A stretch of DNA of 64,000 bases from assembly GCF_016461715.1 (NCBI RefSeq), contig NZ_JAEMUI010000002.1:248001-312000 (forward strand), written 5' to 3'. Shown piece by piece: positions 49,081-58,480 of the stretch. The position numbers were made by a program, and so were the translations under genes. The notes beneath the pieces were generated by a model, which was not told where the DNA came from, ran no database searches, and saw nothing but the letters and a program-made list of their open reading frames with translations. How positions within the stretch are numbered: the stretch's first letter is position 1; each line of letters starts with the position of its first letter. Source of the stretch: Marinomonas spartinae. GTDB lineage: Bacteria > Pseudomonadota > Gammaproteobacteria > Pseudomonadales > Marinomonadaceae.

Positions 49081-50613
49081 ATGTCGATAAAACCTCCTGT
49101 AGTCTGGTGTGTGGGCGGGTCGGATTCGTCCGCCCACGCAGGACTTCAAGCGGATTTGCGCACTGGGCAGGATTTGGACTGTCATGTGCAAACCATTGTC
49201 ACTTGCATTACGGCGCAAAACTCCAAAGAGGTGCGTGCTGTTGAGCCAGTTTCTTTGGCTATGTTTGATGAGCAGTGGCAAACCTTACTCGACGATGTGC
49301 TGCCAGATGCCATTAAAGTGAGTTTGTTACCTTCAATTGATATTGTGGAGGCGTGCTCCAAATGGCTAAAACGAATAAAAACGGACTTTCCTGGCATTCA
49401 GGTCGTCTTTGACCCTGTGATGGCGGCGAGTAGTGAGTCGGGTAATCAACTACAACAAACGGACGCGGGGGCTAGTTTACTGGATCATATCCTACCTTAT
49501 GCGGATGTGATAACGCCAAATCGGATGGAATTCTCGGCACTGACAGGTTTGTCTGCTGAGCTTGCCCCTAAGGATTTGCAAGCTGACATGGCAGTGTATT
49601 TTGCTACTTCTAAAAGTCGTTGGTTGTTGAAAGGGGGGCATGTCGGTGAGCTTAACAAGCAGAAAGAAGACCAAGCAACCGATTGGCTGGTGGATCGCGA
49701 TACTATCGTTGGTTTCGCAGGCGAAAGACTCTCTGCACATAATACGCGTGGCACGGGTTGTACCTTATCGACGGCGCTGGCGAGTTTTATCGCCCATGGT
49801 TATGACCTACTGGATGCCATGACCATGGCAAAAGCCTACATAACGGGGGCGTTAAAAAGCGGTGTGCAAATTGGTGAAGGGGCTGGACCACTCGGTCGCT
49901 CTGGTTGGCCGTTACAAATTGACAATTTGCCGAGGATTGTCACGCCACATAAACCACTGATGTCTATTAGTCGGCCTTTTGCCGAGATGGATCTTAAAAA
50001 AATGGGCTTATACCCAGTGGTCGATTCGATTGCTTGGTTAGTATTAGTGCTTAAGCAAGGAGTGAAAATCGCTCAGCTGCGTATCAAAGACCCTGATGAT
50101 GTCGACCTAGAACATAAAATCCAACAGGCGGTTGCCTTAGGCAAAGAATACGATGCTCAAGTCTTTATCAATGATTATTGGCAACAGGCGATTACTTATG
50201 GTGCTTATGGTGTTCATCTTGGTCAAGAAGATCTAGAACGGGCGGATTTGGCGAAAATCCAAGCGGCAGGTATGCGACTTGGTATCAGTACCCATGGCTA
50301 CTATGAAATTGCCCGCGCCCAATCTATTCAGCCAAGCTATATCGCTTTGGGCCATATTTTTCCCACACAGACCAAAGACATGCCCTCTCAGCCGCAAGGC
50401 TTAACCCGATTAGGCCATTACGCGAGCTTATTAAAAGGCGTGTTTCCTACGGTGGCGATTGGTGGCATTAATGCAGAGCGTTTGCCTGCGGTTGTCCAAA
50501 CAGGAGTGAACAGTGTCGCCTTAGTGACGGCCATTACCAAAGCAGCGGAACCAGAAGTCGCCACTCAGTCACTCATAACCTTGTTTGAGCAAAGTACTAG
50601 AGGTGAGCAATGA
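49081..50613 (+). CDS. thiDE: ThiD-ThiE fusion: HMP(-P) kinase and thiamine-phosphate synthase
   Basis: A 510-residue bifunctional enzyme. Residues 1 to about 280 are a ribokinase-fold HMP-P kinase: GGSDSSAHAGLQADL, VFDPVMAASS and the anion hole NTRGTGCTLSTALA. Residues about 300-510 are a ThiE barrel: QLRIKD, FINDYWQQAI, GVHLGQEDL, and ALGHIFPTQTKDMPS. It thus makes HMP-PP and joins it with the thiazole phosphate. ATG 49081 follows a strong AAAGGAGG; the upstream GTG 49066 overlaps that site. thiS overlaps the end. Confidence 0.95.
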   Translation: MSIKPPVVWCVGGSDSSAHAGLQADLRTGQDLDCHVQTIVTCITAQNSKEVRAVEPVSLAMFDEQWQTLLDDVLPDAIKVSLLPSIDIVEACSKWLKRIKTDFPGIQVVFDPVMAASSESGNQLQQTDAGASLLDHILPYADVITPNRMEFSALTGLSAELAPKDLQADMAVYFATSKSRWLLKGGHVGELNKQKEDQATDWLVDRDTIVGFAGERLSAHNTRGTGCTLSTALASFIAHGYDLLDAMTMAKAYITGALKSGVQIGEGAGPLGRSGWPLQIDNLPRIVTPHKPLMSISRPFAEMDLKKMGLYPVVDSIAWLVLVLKQGVKIAQLRIKDPDDVDLEHKIQQAVALGKEYDAQVFINDYWQQAITYGAYGVHLGQEDLERADLAKIQAAGMRLGISTHGYYEIARAQSIQPSYIALGHIFPTQTKDMPSQPQGLTRLGHYASLLKGVFPTVAIGGINAERLPAVVQTGVNSVALVTAITKAAEPEVATQSLITLFEQSTRGEQ

Positions 50614-50807
50614 AGATTATGTTGAACGACGCACCTTATGAGTTTGCTGGGGAAACTCTCGAAGACTTAATCATTGAGTTGGATAAGAGTCAACAAGGCA
50701 TTGCCATCGCGCTTAATCAGCAAGTAGTACCAAGAAGCTTGTGGTGCAGCACAGGGCTTGATGAACAGAGCCTTGTGTTTATTTTTGAATCCATTGCAGG
50801 GGGTTAA
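50610..50807 (+). CDS. thiS: Sulfur carrier protein ThiS
   Basis: A 65-residue ubiquitin-like protein ending in Gly-Gly (FESIAGG), whose C-terminal thiocarboxylate supplies sulfur for the thiazole ring. The ATG overlaps the thiDE stop (ATGA), and thiG begins one base after its stop. Adenylation normally needs ThiF, which is not encoded in this window. Confidence 0.95.
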   Translation: MKIMLNDAPYEFAGETLEDLIIELDKSQQGIAIALNQQVVPRSLWCSTGLDEQSLVFIFESIAGG

Positions 50808-50808
50808 T

Positions 50809-51585
50809 ATGTCATCTTTATTGATTGCAGGGCACGAATTTCGCTCTCGACTTTTTACTGGCACGGGCAAGTACGCCAGTGCCAATGCCATGATGGACTC
50901 GATTACCGCCAGTGAAAGCGAACTGGTGACCTTGTCCTTGCGCCGTATGGATTTAAAACATCAAACGGACAATATTCTCCAACCCTTGCAAAAGAAGGGA
51001 ATGAAACTGTTACCCAATACCTCTGGTGCACGCACCGCAAAAGAAGCGATTTTTGCGGCTGAATTGGCCAGAGAGGCATTAGAAACTAACTGGGTAAAGT
51101 TAGAAATTCATCCTGATCCACGTTATTTAATGCCGGATGGTATGGAGACATTATTGGCGGCAGAAGCGTTGATCAAAAAAGGCTTTGTGGTGATGCCTTA
51201 TGTTCATGCTGACCCCGTATTGTGTAAACGGCTAGAAGAAATAGGGTGTCAGTGTGTGATGCCATTAGGTTCGCCCATTGGTTCTAATATGGGGTTAGCA
51301 AGTCGCCCATTTTTAGAAATCATTATTGAGCAAAGCCGTGTGCCAGTGATTGTCGATGCCGGCATTGGCGCGCCGTCAGATGCGGCGTTGGCTATGGAAA
51401 TCGGAGCGGATGCGGTATTGGTTAATACCGCCATGGCCGTTGCTAATCAGCCTAGCAAAATGGCTAACGCCTTTCGTCTAGCCGTGGAAGCAGGGCGTAT
51501 GGCCTATGAATCGGGGTTAGGTGAACGACGGATACAAGCGCAAGCGACTAGTCCACTGACGGATTTTATCGGAGCCTTGTCATGA
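50809..51585 (+). CDS. thiG: Thiazole synthase ThiG
   Basis: ThiG condenses deoxyxylulose phosphate, ThiS thiocarboxylate and dehydroglycine into the thiazole phosphate. The 258-residue barrel has [18 protein letters not shown], the Schiff-base Lys in [11 protein letters not shown], and [24 protein letters not shown] 50809 follows GGGGG; an earlier in-frame ATG lies inside thiS. It is coupled to thiH by a 4-base overlap. Confidence 0.96.
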   Translation: MSSLLIAGHEFRSRLFTGTGKYASANAMMDSITASESELVTLSLRRMDLKHQTDNILQPLQKKGMKLLPNTSGARTAKEAIFAAELAREALETNWVKLEIHPDPRYLMPDGMETLLAAEALIKKGFVVMPYVHADPVLCKRLEEIGCQCVMPLGSPIGSNMGLASRPFLEIIIEQSRVPVIVDAGIGAPSDAALAMEIGADAVLVNTAMAVANQPSKMANAFRLAVEAGRMAYESGLGERRIQAQATSPLTDFIGALS

Positions 51586-52754
51586 TAGATGGAGCCAGTC
51601 ATAAAATTCGCTTATTAGAACAAAGTCCCGCAGTAGAAGGTCAGTTTAGCCATTTTGTGGAAAGTACAGACTGGCATGCCATGACGCAATGGCATCAAGA
51701 GAAAACCGAGCAAGATGTGTTGCGAGCCTTGAGCAAGAGCAAACTGAATGTGGAGGATTTTGCGGCTTTAATTTCTCCAGCAGCAGAGCCTTATTTACTG
51801 GAAATGGTGGCAAAAAGCGAACAGCTTACTTTGCAGCGTTTTGGCAAAACCTTAAGCTTATTCGCGCCTTTGTATTTGTCTAATACGTGTGCGAACGAAT
51901 GCACTTACTGTGGATTTTCCATGAGTAATGCCATTAAGCGCCTGACGTTGAATGAATCTCAAGTAGAAAAAGAAATCGCGGCGATTAAGGACAAAGGTTT
52001 TGATCATATTTTGCTGGTGACTGGGGAAACCAATAAGGTCTCTATGCCGTATTTTGAACGAATGATTCCCTTGATCAAACCGCATTTTAGCCAGCTTTCC
52101 ATGGAGGTGCAGCCACTTAACTCAGAGGAGTATAAGCGGCTGCAGACAATCGGTCTTGATGGTGTTCTGGTCTATCAAGAAACTTATCGTCGCAAGACGT
52201 ATCTTGAACATCATTTGAGAGGTAACAAATCCAACTTCAATTATCGATTGGACGCGCCAGATCGCATTGGTCAAGCGGGTATTCATAAAATCGGTTTGGG
52301 TGTTTTGCTTGGGTTAGAAGATTGGCGTACGGATTCTATGATGATGGCGCATCATCTACGACACTTGCAAAAGCGTTATTGGCGCAGTCGTTTTAGTGTG
52401 GCGTTTCCACGTATTCGCCCTTGTGAAGGGGGCATAGTTCCTAAGTCAATTATTACTGATCGACAATTAGTGCAACTGATTGCTGCATGGCGCTTGTTTG
52501 ATTGGGATCTGGAGATGAGTTTGTCAACGCGTGAGTCGCCAGAATTTCGTCACCATGCAGTGAGAATGGGCTTTACCACCATGAGCGCAGAGTCCAAAAC
52601 CCAACCAGGTGGTTATGCTGAAGACGCTCAAGCAGCCCTTGAGCAATTTGAAATCAGTGACGAGCGGCCAGTGGCTGACATTATCGCTATGATACGCAGT
52701 CAGGGACGGGAAGTGGTCTGGAAAGATTGGGATCCTGCTCTTTCTTACGTATAA
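51582..52754 (+). CDS. thiH: Tyrosine lyase ThiH (2-iminoacetate synthase)
   Basis: A 390-residue radical-SAM enzyme that splits tyrosine into p-cresol and dehydroglycine for ThiG. The cluster motif [11 protein letters not shown] is near residue 105. Presence of ThiH instead of ThiO indicates the oxygen-independent route to dehydroglycine. It closes the thiC-thiDE-thiS-thiG-thiH operon. Confidence 0.96.
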   Translation: MIDGASHKIRLLEQSPAVEGQFSHFVESTDWHAMTQWHQEKTEQDVLRALSKSKLNVEDFAALISPAAEPYLLEMVAKSEQLTLQRFGKTLSLFAPLYLSNTCANECTYCGFSMSNAIKRLTLNESQVEKEIAAIKDKGFDHILLVTGETNKVSMPYFERMIPLIKPHFSQLSMEVQPLNSEEYKRLQTIGLDGVLVYQETYRRKTYLEHHLRGNKSNFNYRLDAPDRIGQAGIHKIGLGVLLGLEDWRTDSMMMAHHLRHLQKRYWRSRFSVAFPRIRPCEGGIVPKSIITDRQLVQLIAAWRLFDWDLEMSLSTRESPEFRHHAVRMGFTTMSAESKTQPGGYAEDAQAALEQFEISDERPVADIIAMIRSQGREVVWKDWDPALSYV

Positions 52755-52838
52755 GCTGTTTCAAGTGCAATAAAAAGGACGGAGCGTCAGGCCATTCTTT
52801 GCCAATTCTAAGAATATGTTTAAGCGTACTTGGTTATT

Positions 52839-52868
52839 AGGAAAAATCCGTGAATGCGCATTTTTCCT
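52839..52868 (+). terminator. Inverted repeat after thiH, possible terminator
   Basis: AGGAAAAAT (52839-52847) and ATTTTTCCT (52860-52868) form a 9-bp perfect but AT-rich stem 84 bases after the thiH stop. There is no T run beyond the stem, so termination is uncertain. Confidence 0.45.
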
Positions 52869-52981
52869 TACATTCTCATGACAAGTTATGCATCTCGTTT
52901 CACTCTCTTTGATACTGTCTGACGCAAATTTAGACATAATGGATTCCAACAAAACAGGAAAGCGATAACTAAGGAGCCATT

Positions 52982-53446
52982 ATGATGAAACGTAGAAAGG
53001 CGGGAATGCTAACCGTTATTGGGTTGAGTGCAGCCCTTATGACAGGAATGGCAACCAACGCTGTTGCGAGCTCTAAAGAGCCGGCAACTCAAGGTCACAT
53101 CAGTGCGGCCCCAACCAGTGATCAAATTGCTGAAACAATGGCAAAACAACTCGGTTTGAGTAATGCCACTCGGGATAAACTGTCTAAGTTATTCAGTACC
53201 GATGGCAAGCAGATTCAGAATCTGCAAATGAAGTTGAATGAAAAACGTCGAGAATTGAATGCATTAAACCCAACTGAAAAGGGTTATATGAAAAAAGTGG
53301 ACGCTCTGGCAGATCAAAGCGCAGATCTTACCAAGCAGTTGACCATCAAATACGCGAAAAGTCGTGCTGAGTTGTACTCTCTGCTAACACCTAAGCAGAT
53401 CGAAAAGTTAGAGCACGGCGGTAGGCCAAAAGCCACAGCCAAATAA
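52982..53446 (+). CDS. Spy/CpxP-like periplasmic protein
   Basis: A 154-residue exported helical protein with a signal peptide (about 1-29, ending AVA-SS) and a Spy/CpxP-type helical region carrying LTPKQIEKLE near the C-terminus, the LTxxQ-like motif of that family. Spy is an ATP-independent periplasmic chaperone and CpxP a modulator of the CpxA kinase. A strong AAGGAG lies before ATG 52982. It is a single-gene unit between thiH and the DUF192 gene with its own terminator. No cpxRA genes are close, so the trigger is unknown. Confidence 0.78.
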   Translation: MMKRRKAGMLTVIGLSAALMTGMATNAVASSKEPATQGHISAAPTSDQIAETMAKQLGLSNATRDKLSKLFSTDGKQIQNLQMKLNEKRRELNALNPTEKGYMKKVDALADQSADLTKQLTIKYAKSRAELYSLLTPKQIEKLEHGGRPKATAK

Positions 53447-53485
53447 AGGAGTGATCGTCCTTAAACGATTGTCGTTGAGAGTGTT

Positions 53486-53517
53486 GCCCCAGCCGTCAAA
53501 AGCTGGGGCTTTTTTTT
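53486..53517 (+). terminator. Rho-independent terminator of the Spy-like gene
   Basis: GCCCCAGC and GCTGGGGC (8-bp GC-rich stem, 8-base loop) are followed by eight T. Confidence 0.93.
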
Positions 53518-53642
53518 ATGCTCAACAAATACTGAATTGAATGCCTTATACCGCGTTTTACTCTAAAATCGATTTATGTCTTTTGGTAGTTGTTTTGTTG
53601 TCTGTTTACAATCACATTCCTTTTTTATGGTGGAGTTTTGGA

Positions 53643-54128
53643 ATGCCCAAGAAACGCTTTCATTCTCAGGAATATCTATCCATATCTAGAAAGGTGATGT
53701 TGTTAGGCGCTCTGTTTCTACTTGCCCACACGTCACTCACCCAAGCCTCAGCAATAACAAAACATTGTGACCTGTATTTTTCCAATGGCATCACGTTAAA
53801 AGCGGTTCCCACTGTTGAAACAGATGCACAGCGGCGAAAAGGCCTTTCTAATAGGAGAAGTGCAGGGGCTGGGATGTTGTTTGTCTACCCAAAAGCGGCG
53901 CCTCGCGCATTTTGGATGCATAACACACTGATCCCATTAACAGCTGGCTTTTTAGATGCCAATGGCGTGATTATTAACCTTGCTCATATGAAGCCTAATA
54001 CCAATACGCTTCATAAATCCGCGCAACCGGCTAAAACCGTACTGGAACTTGGCGAAGGAGGCTTTAAAAAATATGGTTTGAAAAAAGGCGTACGGTTGGA
54101 AATGACGGTCTGTCTGCAAAAAGGATAA
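53643..54128 (+). CDS. DUF192 family exported protein
   Basis: A 161-residue protein with an N-terminal hydrophobic signal (about 17-36, VMLLGALFLLAHTSLTQA) and a DUF192 domain: RRKGLSNRRSAGAGMLFVYP, FWMHNTLIPLTAGFLD and VLELGEGGFKKYGLKKG. The function of DUF192 is not established. The Trp-Met-x-Asn-Thr motif is the most conserved part. ATG 53643 with GGAG upstream is preferred over a frame open from 53541. Confidence 0.85.
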   Translation: MPKKRFHSQEYLSISRKVMLLGALFLLAHTSLTQASAITKHCDLYFSNGITLKAVPTVETDAQRRKGLSNRRSAGAGMLFVYPKAAPRAFWMHNTLIPLTAGFLDANGVIINLAHMKPNTNTLHKSAQPAKTVLELGEGGFKKYGLKKGVRLEMTVCLQKG

Positions 54129-54223
54129 TCGTTAATATCTTCAAGAGCCTAAAAAACACCAGCTCCTAAGGCAAACAAAACGCCCACAGAGCCTATGTTT
54201 GAAGGAATTGCCTGAGCTAACAT

Positions 54224-54258
54224 GCAAGTCTTCCTCTTGAATAAAGAGAAAGACCTGC
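54224..54258 (-). terminator. Imperfect hairpin after aroA
   Basis: A stem of about 14 bp with two mismatches (54224-54238 with 54244-54258, loop GAATA) lies just past the aroA stop. No T run follows on the minus strand, so it may be only a weak terminator. Confidence 0.4.
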
Positions 54259-54267
54259 TGGAAGTTT

Positions 54268-55545
54268 TTAGCTTGCTATAGAGTTAAACAACTCAAAATA
54301 AGTGGGGAAGGTTTTCGATGTACAACCAGGGTCGTTGATGGTGACGGGAGTATCTGAAAAGGCCACCAAAGAGAAGCACATGGCAATGCGGTGGTCGTTG
54401 TAGGTGTCGATAGCCGCATGCTGTAGTTTTTCAACTGGTGTAACCGTAATGAAGTCTTCCCCTTCGATGACATCGGCGCCCAGTTTTTTCAGTTCAGTCG
54501 CCATGGCGTATAGACGGTCAGTTTCTTTGACACGCCAGTTATAAATATTGCGAATGGTGGTTGGGCCTTTAGCGAACAGAGCGGTGGTGGCGATGGTCAT
54601 GGCAGCATCTGGAATGTGGTTCATGTCCATATCAATGCCATTTAGCTCGTTTCGTTCTGCTTCAATCCAGGTTGGACCGTAGGTGATGTTGGCCCCCATT
54701 TTCGCCAGTACATCAGCGAATTTAACATCGCCTTGTACGCTGTCTGCCCCTACGCCGTGAACTTTGATTTTTCCGCCTGCTATTGCAGCGGCGGCTAAAA
54801 AGTAAGACGCAGATGACGCGTCACCTTCGACCATGATTTCGCCAGGGCTTTGGTAAGTTTGTTGGCCTTTAACGATGAATGCTTGGTAGTTTTGGTTTTC
54901 CACTTCCACGCCAAATTGTTTCATGACATCTAAGGTGATGTCGATGTAAGGTTTGGAAACGAGCTCTCCGTCCACTTTTATGGTGAGGTCGTCTTTCGCC
55001 ATCGGTGCGCTCATTAGAATAGCGGTTAGGAACTGGCTAGAGATATTGCCCTTGATGGATACTTCACCGCCAGATAAACCGTTTGCTTTAATGCAAAGTG
55101 GTGGGTAGTTTTTCTCGCCTTCATAAGTAATATCAACACCTAATGCTTGTAAAGCATCGACAAGATCGCCAATAGGGCGTTCATGCATGCGAGGTTCACC
55201 ATGCAGGTGGAATTCGCCTTTGCCTAGGCACAATGCCGCTGTTAGTGGGCGCATGGCGGTTCCAGCATTGCCTAGGAATAAGTCTCCAAACTCGGCTTGG
55301 ATTGGACCGCCAAGGCCTTCCAGAATACAAGTGGTGTCATTGTCTTCTAGAGAATAGGTGACGCCAAGTTTTGTGAGGCTTTCTAGCATGCGACGGATAT
55401 CGTCGCTGTCGAGCAAATTCGTAATGCGTGTGGTGCCTTTTGCCAAAGTTGCCAACAATAGTATACGGTTAGAAAGGCTTTTCGAGCCGGGGATCTGGAT
55501 GTCGCCATTGGCTTTGGAAAGGGGACCAAGTGTGATTGAGTTCAT
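54268..55545 (-). CDS. aroA: 5-enolpyruvylshikimate-3-phosphate synthase
   Basis: AroA adds enolpyruvate from PEP to shikimate-3-phosphate. The 425-residue enzyme is of class [36 protein letters not shown] and the Lys/Arg-rich [17 protein letters not shown]. It is a stand-alone gene here, not in the usual serC-pheA-aroA-cmk context of pseudomonads. It is convergent with the DUF192 gene. Confidence 0.96.
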   Translation of the reverse strand: MNSITLGPLSKANGDIQIPGSKSLSNRILLLATLAKGTTRITNLLDSDDIRRMLESLTKLGVTYSLEDNDTTCILEGLGGPIQAEFGDLFLGNAGTAMRPLTAALCLGKGEFHLHGEPRMHERPIGDLVDALQALGVDITYEGEKNYPPLCIKANGLSGGEVSIKGNISSQFLTAILMSAPMAKDDLTIKVDGELVSKPYIDITLDVMKQFGVEVENQNYQAFIVKGQQTYQSPGEIMVEGDASSASYFLAAAAIAGGKIKVHGVGADSVQGDVKFADVLAKMGANITYGPTWIEAERNELNGIDMDMNHIPDAAMTIATTALFAKGPTTIRNIYNWRVKETDRLYAMATELKKLGADVIEGEDFITVTPVEKLQHAAIDTYNDHRIAMCFSLVAFSDTPVTINDPGCTSKTFPTYFELFNSIAS

Positions 55546-55602
55546 TTTTATGTCCGTTATATAGTCAGTATGTGTTTGTTGATGACGACTTGTTTAATAG
55601 GA

Positions 55603-56496
55603 TTAAGCGTCATCATCAAAGTCGTCAATAATGGCACCGTTATTTAAAGCGGCCATGTCTAATTCATTGAGTGCTTGATAGGTATTTTCGATGTCTTCAA
55701 TACGCTCATTGGCCTGATCGTAGTTTTCTTGATAGACGCTACTGGCGATCATGCTGATTAAGTTCATCACGCTGGCATAAGAGTCAAAGGCGGACACGCC
55801 ACGAACCACACATGAAAAATGTAGGTCACTAATTTGTTGTGGGTTAGCGTCTGCATGATCGGTAATATAGATCAGTCGGCAGCCATTTTGACGCAACGTG
55901 ATCATGTGGTTTTTTAGCCAAGCGGGTCTTCTCCGTACCCCCATGATGATAACGATGTCATCCTTGGAAAAGCTGACGATCTCTTCACCGAGAGTTTGCC
56001 CGGGTAAGGGTAATAGTTGCACATCGGGTCGACACTGAATCAGTTGCTGACGCAAGTGTAAGGCAAGGGCGTGGTTGTTTCGATAACCAATGATATAGAC
56101 CCGGCTGGCTCGTGATATCCAGCGAATGGCCGTTTGGTAGTGTTTTGTATTAATGGACTCCAAGGTTCGGCGGATATTGTTTTGATCACAGTTAACATAA
56201 TCCTGAAACAGATTCGATAACGGTTGATTATCAGGCTGTTTATCTGCAATCGGTGCGCCCCAACGACGAGCAGCGCGTACTTGCTTTTTGACTTCCGTGA
56301 AATCTTTATAGCCAAGACGTTGCAATAGACGAGTGACGGCTGACTTGGACACATCTGCCAATTTTGCAAGCTCTGTTGCAGAGTAGGTCGCAATGTCACC
56401 TTGATGATTCAAAATGCAGGCGGCTAGCTTTTGCTGAGTCGGTGAAAGTTGGTCGTATATTTGCTTGATTCTGTGTTCTATCGATTTATCAGACAT
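55603..56496 (-). CDS. RpiR/MurR-family regulator (HTH plus SIS domain)
   Basis: A 297-residue regulator with an N-terminal HTH_6 domain (residues about 1-78, ATELAKLADVSKSAVTRLLQ) and a SIS domain (about 125-250) that usually binds a phosphosugar. It is divergent from allantoicase across a 374-bp gap and is the obvious candidate for controlling the ureide genes. The C-terminal tail is acidic (DDFDDDA). The effector is not predictable; a ureide instead of a phosphosugar would be unusual for the SIS domain. Confidence 0.87.
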   Translation of the reverse strand: MSDKSIEHRIKQIYDQLSPTQQKLAACILNHQGDIATYSATELAKLADVSKSAVTRLLQRLGYKDFTEVKKQVRAARRWGAPIADKQPDNQPLSNLFQDYVNCDQNNIRRTLESINTKHYQTAIRWISRASRVYIIGYRNNHALALHLRQQLIQCRPDVQLLPLPGQTLGEEIVSFSKDDIVIIMGVRRRPAWLKNHMITLRQNGCRLIYITDHADANPQQISDLHFSCVVRGVSAFDSYASVMNLISMIASSVYQENYDQANERIEDIENTYQALNELDMAALNNGAIIDDFDDDA

Positions 56497-56870
56497 TATT
56501 TAGATCGTGTTAGTTCGCGAGTAAGCAAATAATGAAGGAAAACAGGGCGTCAGGGAAGCCTTTCTAGCGTTTCTGTTCAGAATAGACGAATGAAACGGGG
56601 CGTTTATCAAAATAGGAAAGAAATTGAATGGGTTCATTAATTTTATTTTTGGTTATTATGAAACAAATGTATTATATTGGTTTACGCTGCATGATAAAAC
56701 TGACCGTTAAAAGTAGTGAACTCTAGAATACCGATGCTCGCATATACCCTGTACGCTTGTCCTACTTTGTTCAGGGGGGCGTAGTGCATTGATCATGCTA
56801 CACCCATTTTGCATTTTAATTTTTTGAATTTGCTTTGTTTATGGAATCGGCAAAGCCATAAGGAGTTGTT
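56497..56870 (+). promoter_or_regulatory. Divergent control region between rpiR-like gene and alc
   Basis: This 374-base region holds a short palindrome AAACG-GGG-CGTTT at 56593-56605, an AT-rich part with TATTATATTGG near 56672 that may contain a -10 box, and a hairpin at 56775-56806 (GGG-cGTAGtGCAT / ATGCTACaCCC). Operator and promoter assignments are inference; no further gene is visible. Confidence 0.45.
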
Positions 56871-57857
56871 ATGTCTCTCAGTCAAAAGCCATGGTATGGC
56901 GTTAACCTCGCTTCTGAACGTTTAGGAGCGAAAGCGTTATATGCCAATGATGATTTTTTTGCTCCTAAGGAACGCATGTTACAAGACAGTGATCCTGTTT
57001 TTATTCCTGGAAAATACGATGACAACGGAAAGTGGATGGATGGCTGGGAAACACGACGTAAGCGTGGGGAAGGGTATGATTATTGTATTGTGAAGTTAGC
57101 CGTACCTGGACGTTTGAATAAAATCGAATTAGATACGCGCCATTTTACGGGGAATTATGCGCCTGCTGCTTTGGTGGAGGCGTGCTTTAGCACCACAGAA
57201 CCGAATGCTGACACTGTTTGGAGGCCAATTACAGATACCATAGCGTTAGCTGGTAATGACCAAAAATTGGTGGATATCGAGCACGATGAGGTATTTAGTC
57301 ATATTCGCTTAAACATTTACCCAGATGGTGGGATTGCGCGTTTACGTGTGTTTGGTCAACCTGAGGTCGACTGGAGCACATTGGCAAATCGTTCAGTAGA
57401 TCTATTGGCTCTAGAAGTGGGTGGCCGTGCGATTGCTACTAATGATGAACACTTTGGCACGATGCATAACCTGAATTTGCCCGGTAAAGGCATTAATATG
57501 GGAGATGGCTGGGAAACCCGCCGCCGTCGAGAGCCAGGTAATGATTGGGTGATTTTAGCCCTTGGTCATCGTGGTGAAATTGATCAAGTCGTCATTGATA
57601 CTGCCTTTTTTAAAGGCAATTACGCTGCCGCTTGCTCTATTCAGGTTGCCGATATTCACAATCTACCAGACAGTACTTTACCTGCGCAAAGCCTTTACTG
57701 GAAAGAGTTGTTGCCAAAATCCGAACTGGGTGCAGACCAGGAGCATTTGTTTACAGATAGATTGAAAGAGGTCGGCCCCGTGACGCATTTAAGAGTGAAT
57801 ATTTATCCAGATGGTGGGATCAGTCGTATTCGAGTGATCGGTAAACCTGTTATCTGA
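56871..57857 (+). CDS. alc: Allantoicase
   Basis: Allantoicase hydrolyses allantoate to ureidoglycolate and urea in purine catabolism. The 328-residue protein has the two allantoicase repeats. Each carries a [16 protein letters not shown] block (about residues 63 and 213) and an [22 protein letters not shown] block (about 144 and 315). AGGAG lies in front of ATG 56871. It heads alc-allA-aldo/keto reductase. Confidence 0.95.
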   Translation: MSLSQKPWYGVNLASERLGAKALYANDDFFAPKERMLQDSDPVFIPGKYDDNGKWMDGWETRRKRGEGYDYCIVKLAVPGRLNKIELDTRHFTGNYAPAALVEACFSTTEPNADTVWRPITDTIALAGNDQKLVDIEHDEVFSHIRLNIYPDGGIARLRVFGQPEVDWSTLANRSVDLLALEVGGRAIATNDEHFGTMHNLNLPGKGINMGDGWETRRRREPGNDWVILALGHRGEIDQVVIDTAFFKGNYAAACSIQVADIHNLPDSTLPAQSLYWKELLPKSELGADQEHLFTDRLKEVGPVTHLRVNIYPDGGISRIRVIGKPVI

Positions 57858-57919
57858 TTGGTCATCGTTTTGGGTCGTATAAAAAACATTCTGTACATCT
57901 ATTTATAGAAGGATTTGCT

Positions 57920-58450
57920 ATGCCTTTTGTGTTAGAGCCATTAACGGCTGAGGCGTTTGCTCCCTTTGGGGAAGTGATTGCTGCGACGGAGTCTGCCCAT
58001 TCTTTTGCGATTAACGGTGGAACCACAGAGCGTTTTCACGATCTTGCTGCAGTTGAGGTGGATGGTGAAGCTCGTGGGGGCATTAGTATTTTTCGTGGGC
58101 AAGCCCGTGAGTTTCCCATTGCGATTCGCATGTTAGAGCGTCATCCAAAAGGGTCTCAGGCGTTTATGCCTTTACAAGGTCGTCCCTACTTAGTGGTGGT
58201 GGCGCCAAACGGCGCGAATGATGTGCCCAATCTCTCTCAAATTCGACTCTTTTATGCAACCGCCGAGCAAGGCGTGAATTATCGGTCAGGAACTTGGCAT
58301 CATCCGTTATTGGCCTTGCAGGCGACGTCAGACTTTTTAGTCGTGGATCGCATTGGTGAGGGGCACAATTGTGATGAGTTTTTCTTTTCCGATGAGCAAG
58401 TCATGACCATTGAACAAAACTTGTTAGTTGAGTGTGATGGTTTAGAATGA
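57920..58450 (+). CDS. allA: Ureidoglycolate lyase
   Basis: This 176-residue AllA protein splits ureidoglycolate into glyoxylate and urea. Family marks are [38 protein letters not shown], and the cupin-like [12 protein letters not shown]. It follows allantoicase by 62 bases, giving two consecutive steps in one unit. Allantoinase is not in the window. Confidence 0.95.
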   Translation: MPFVLEPLTAEAFAPFGEVIAATESAHSFAINGGTTERFHDLAAVEVDGEARGGISIFRGQAREFPIAIRMLERHPKGSQAFMPLQGRPYLVVVAPNGANDVPNLSQIRLFYATAEQGVNYRSGTWHHPLLALQATSDFLVVDRIGEGHNCDEFFFSDEQVMTIEQNLLVECDGLE

Positions 58451-58480
58451 GGAGATACTCAAACAAATAAGGGCACTTTT

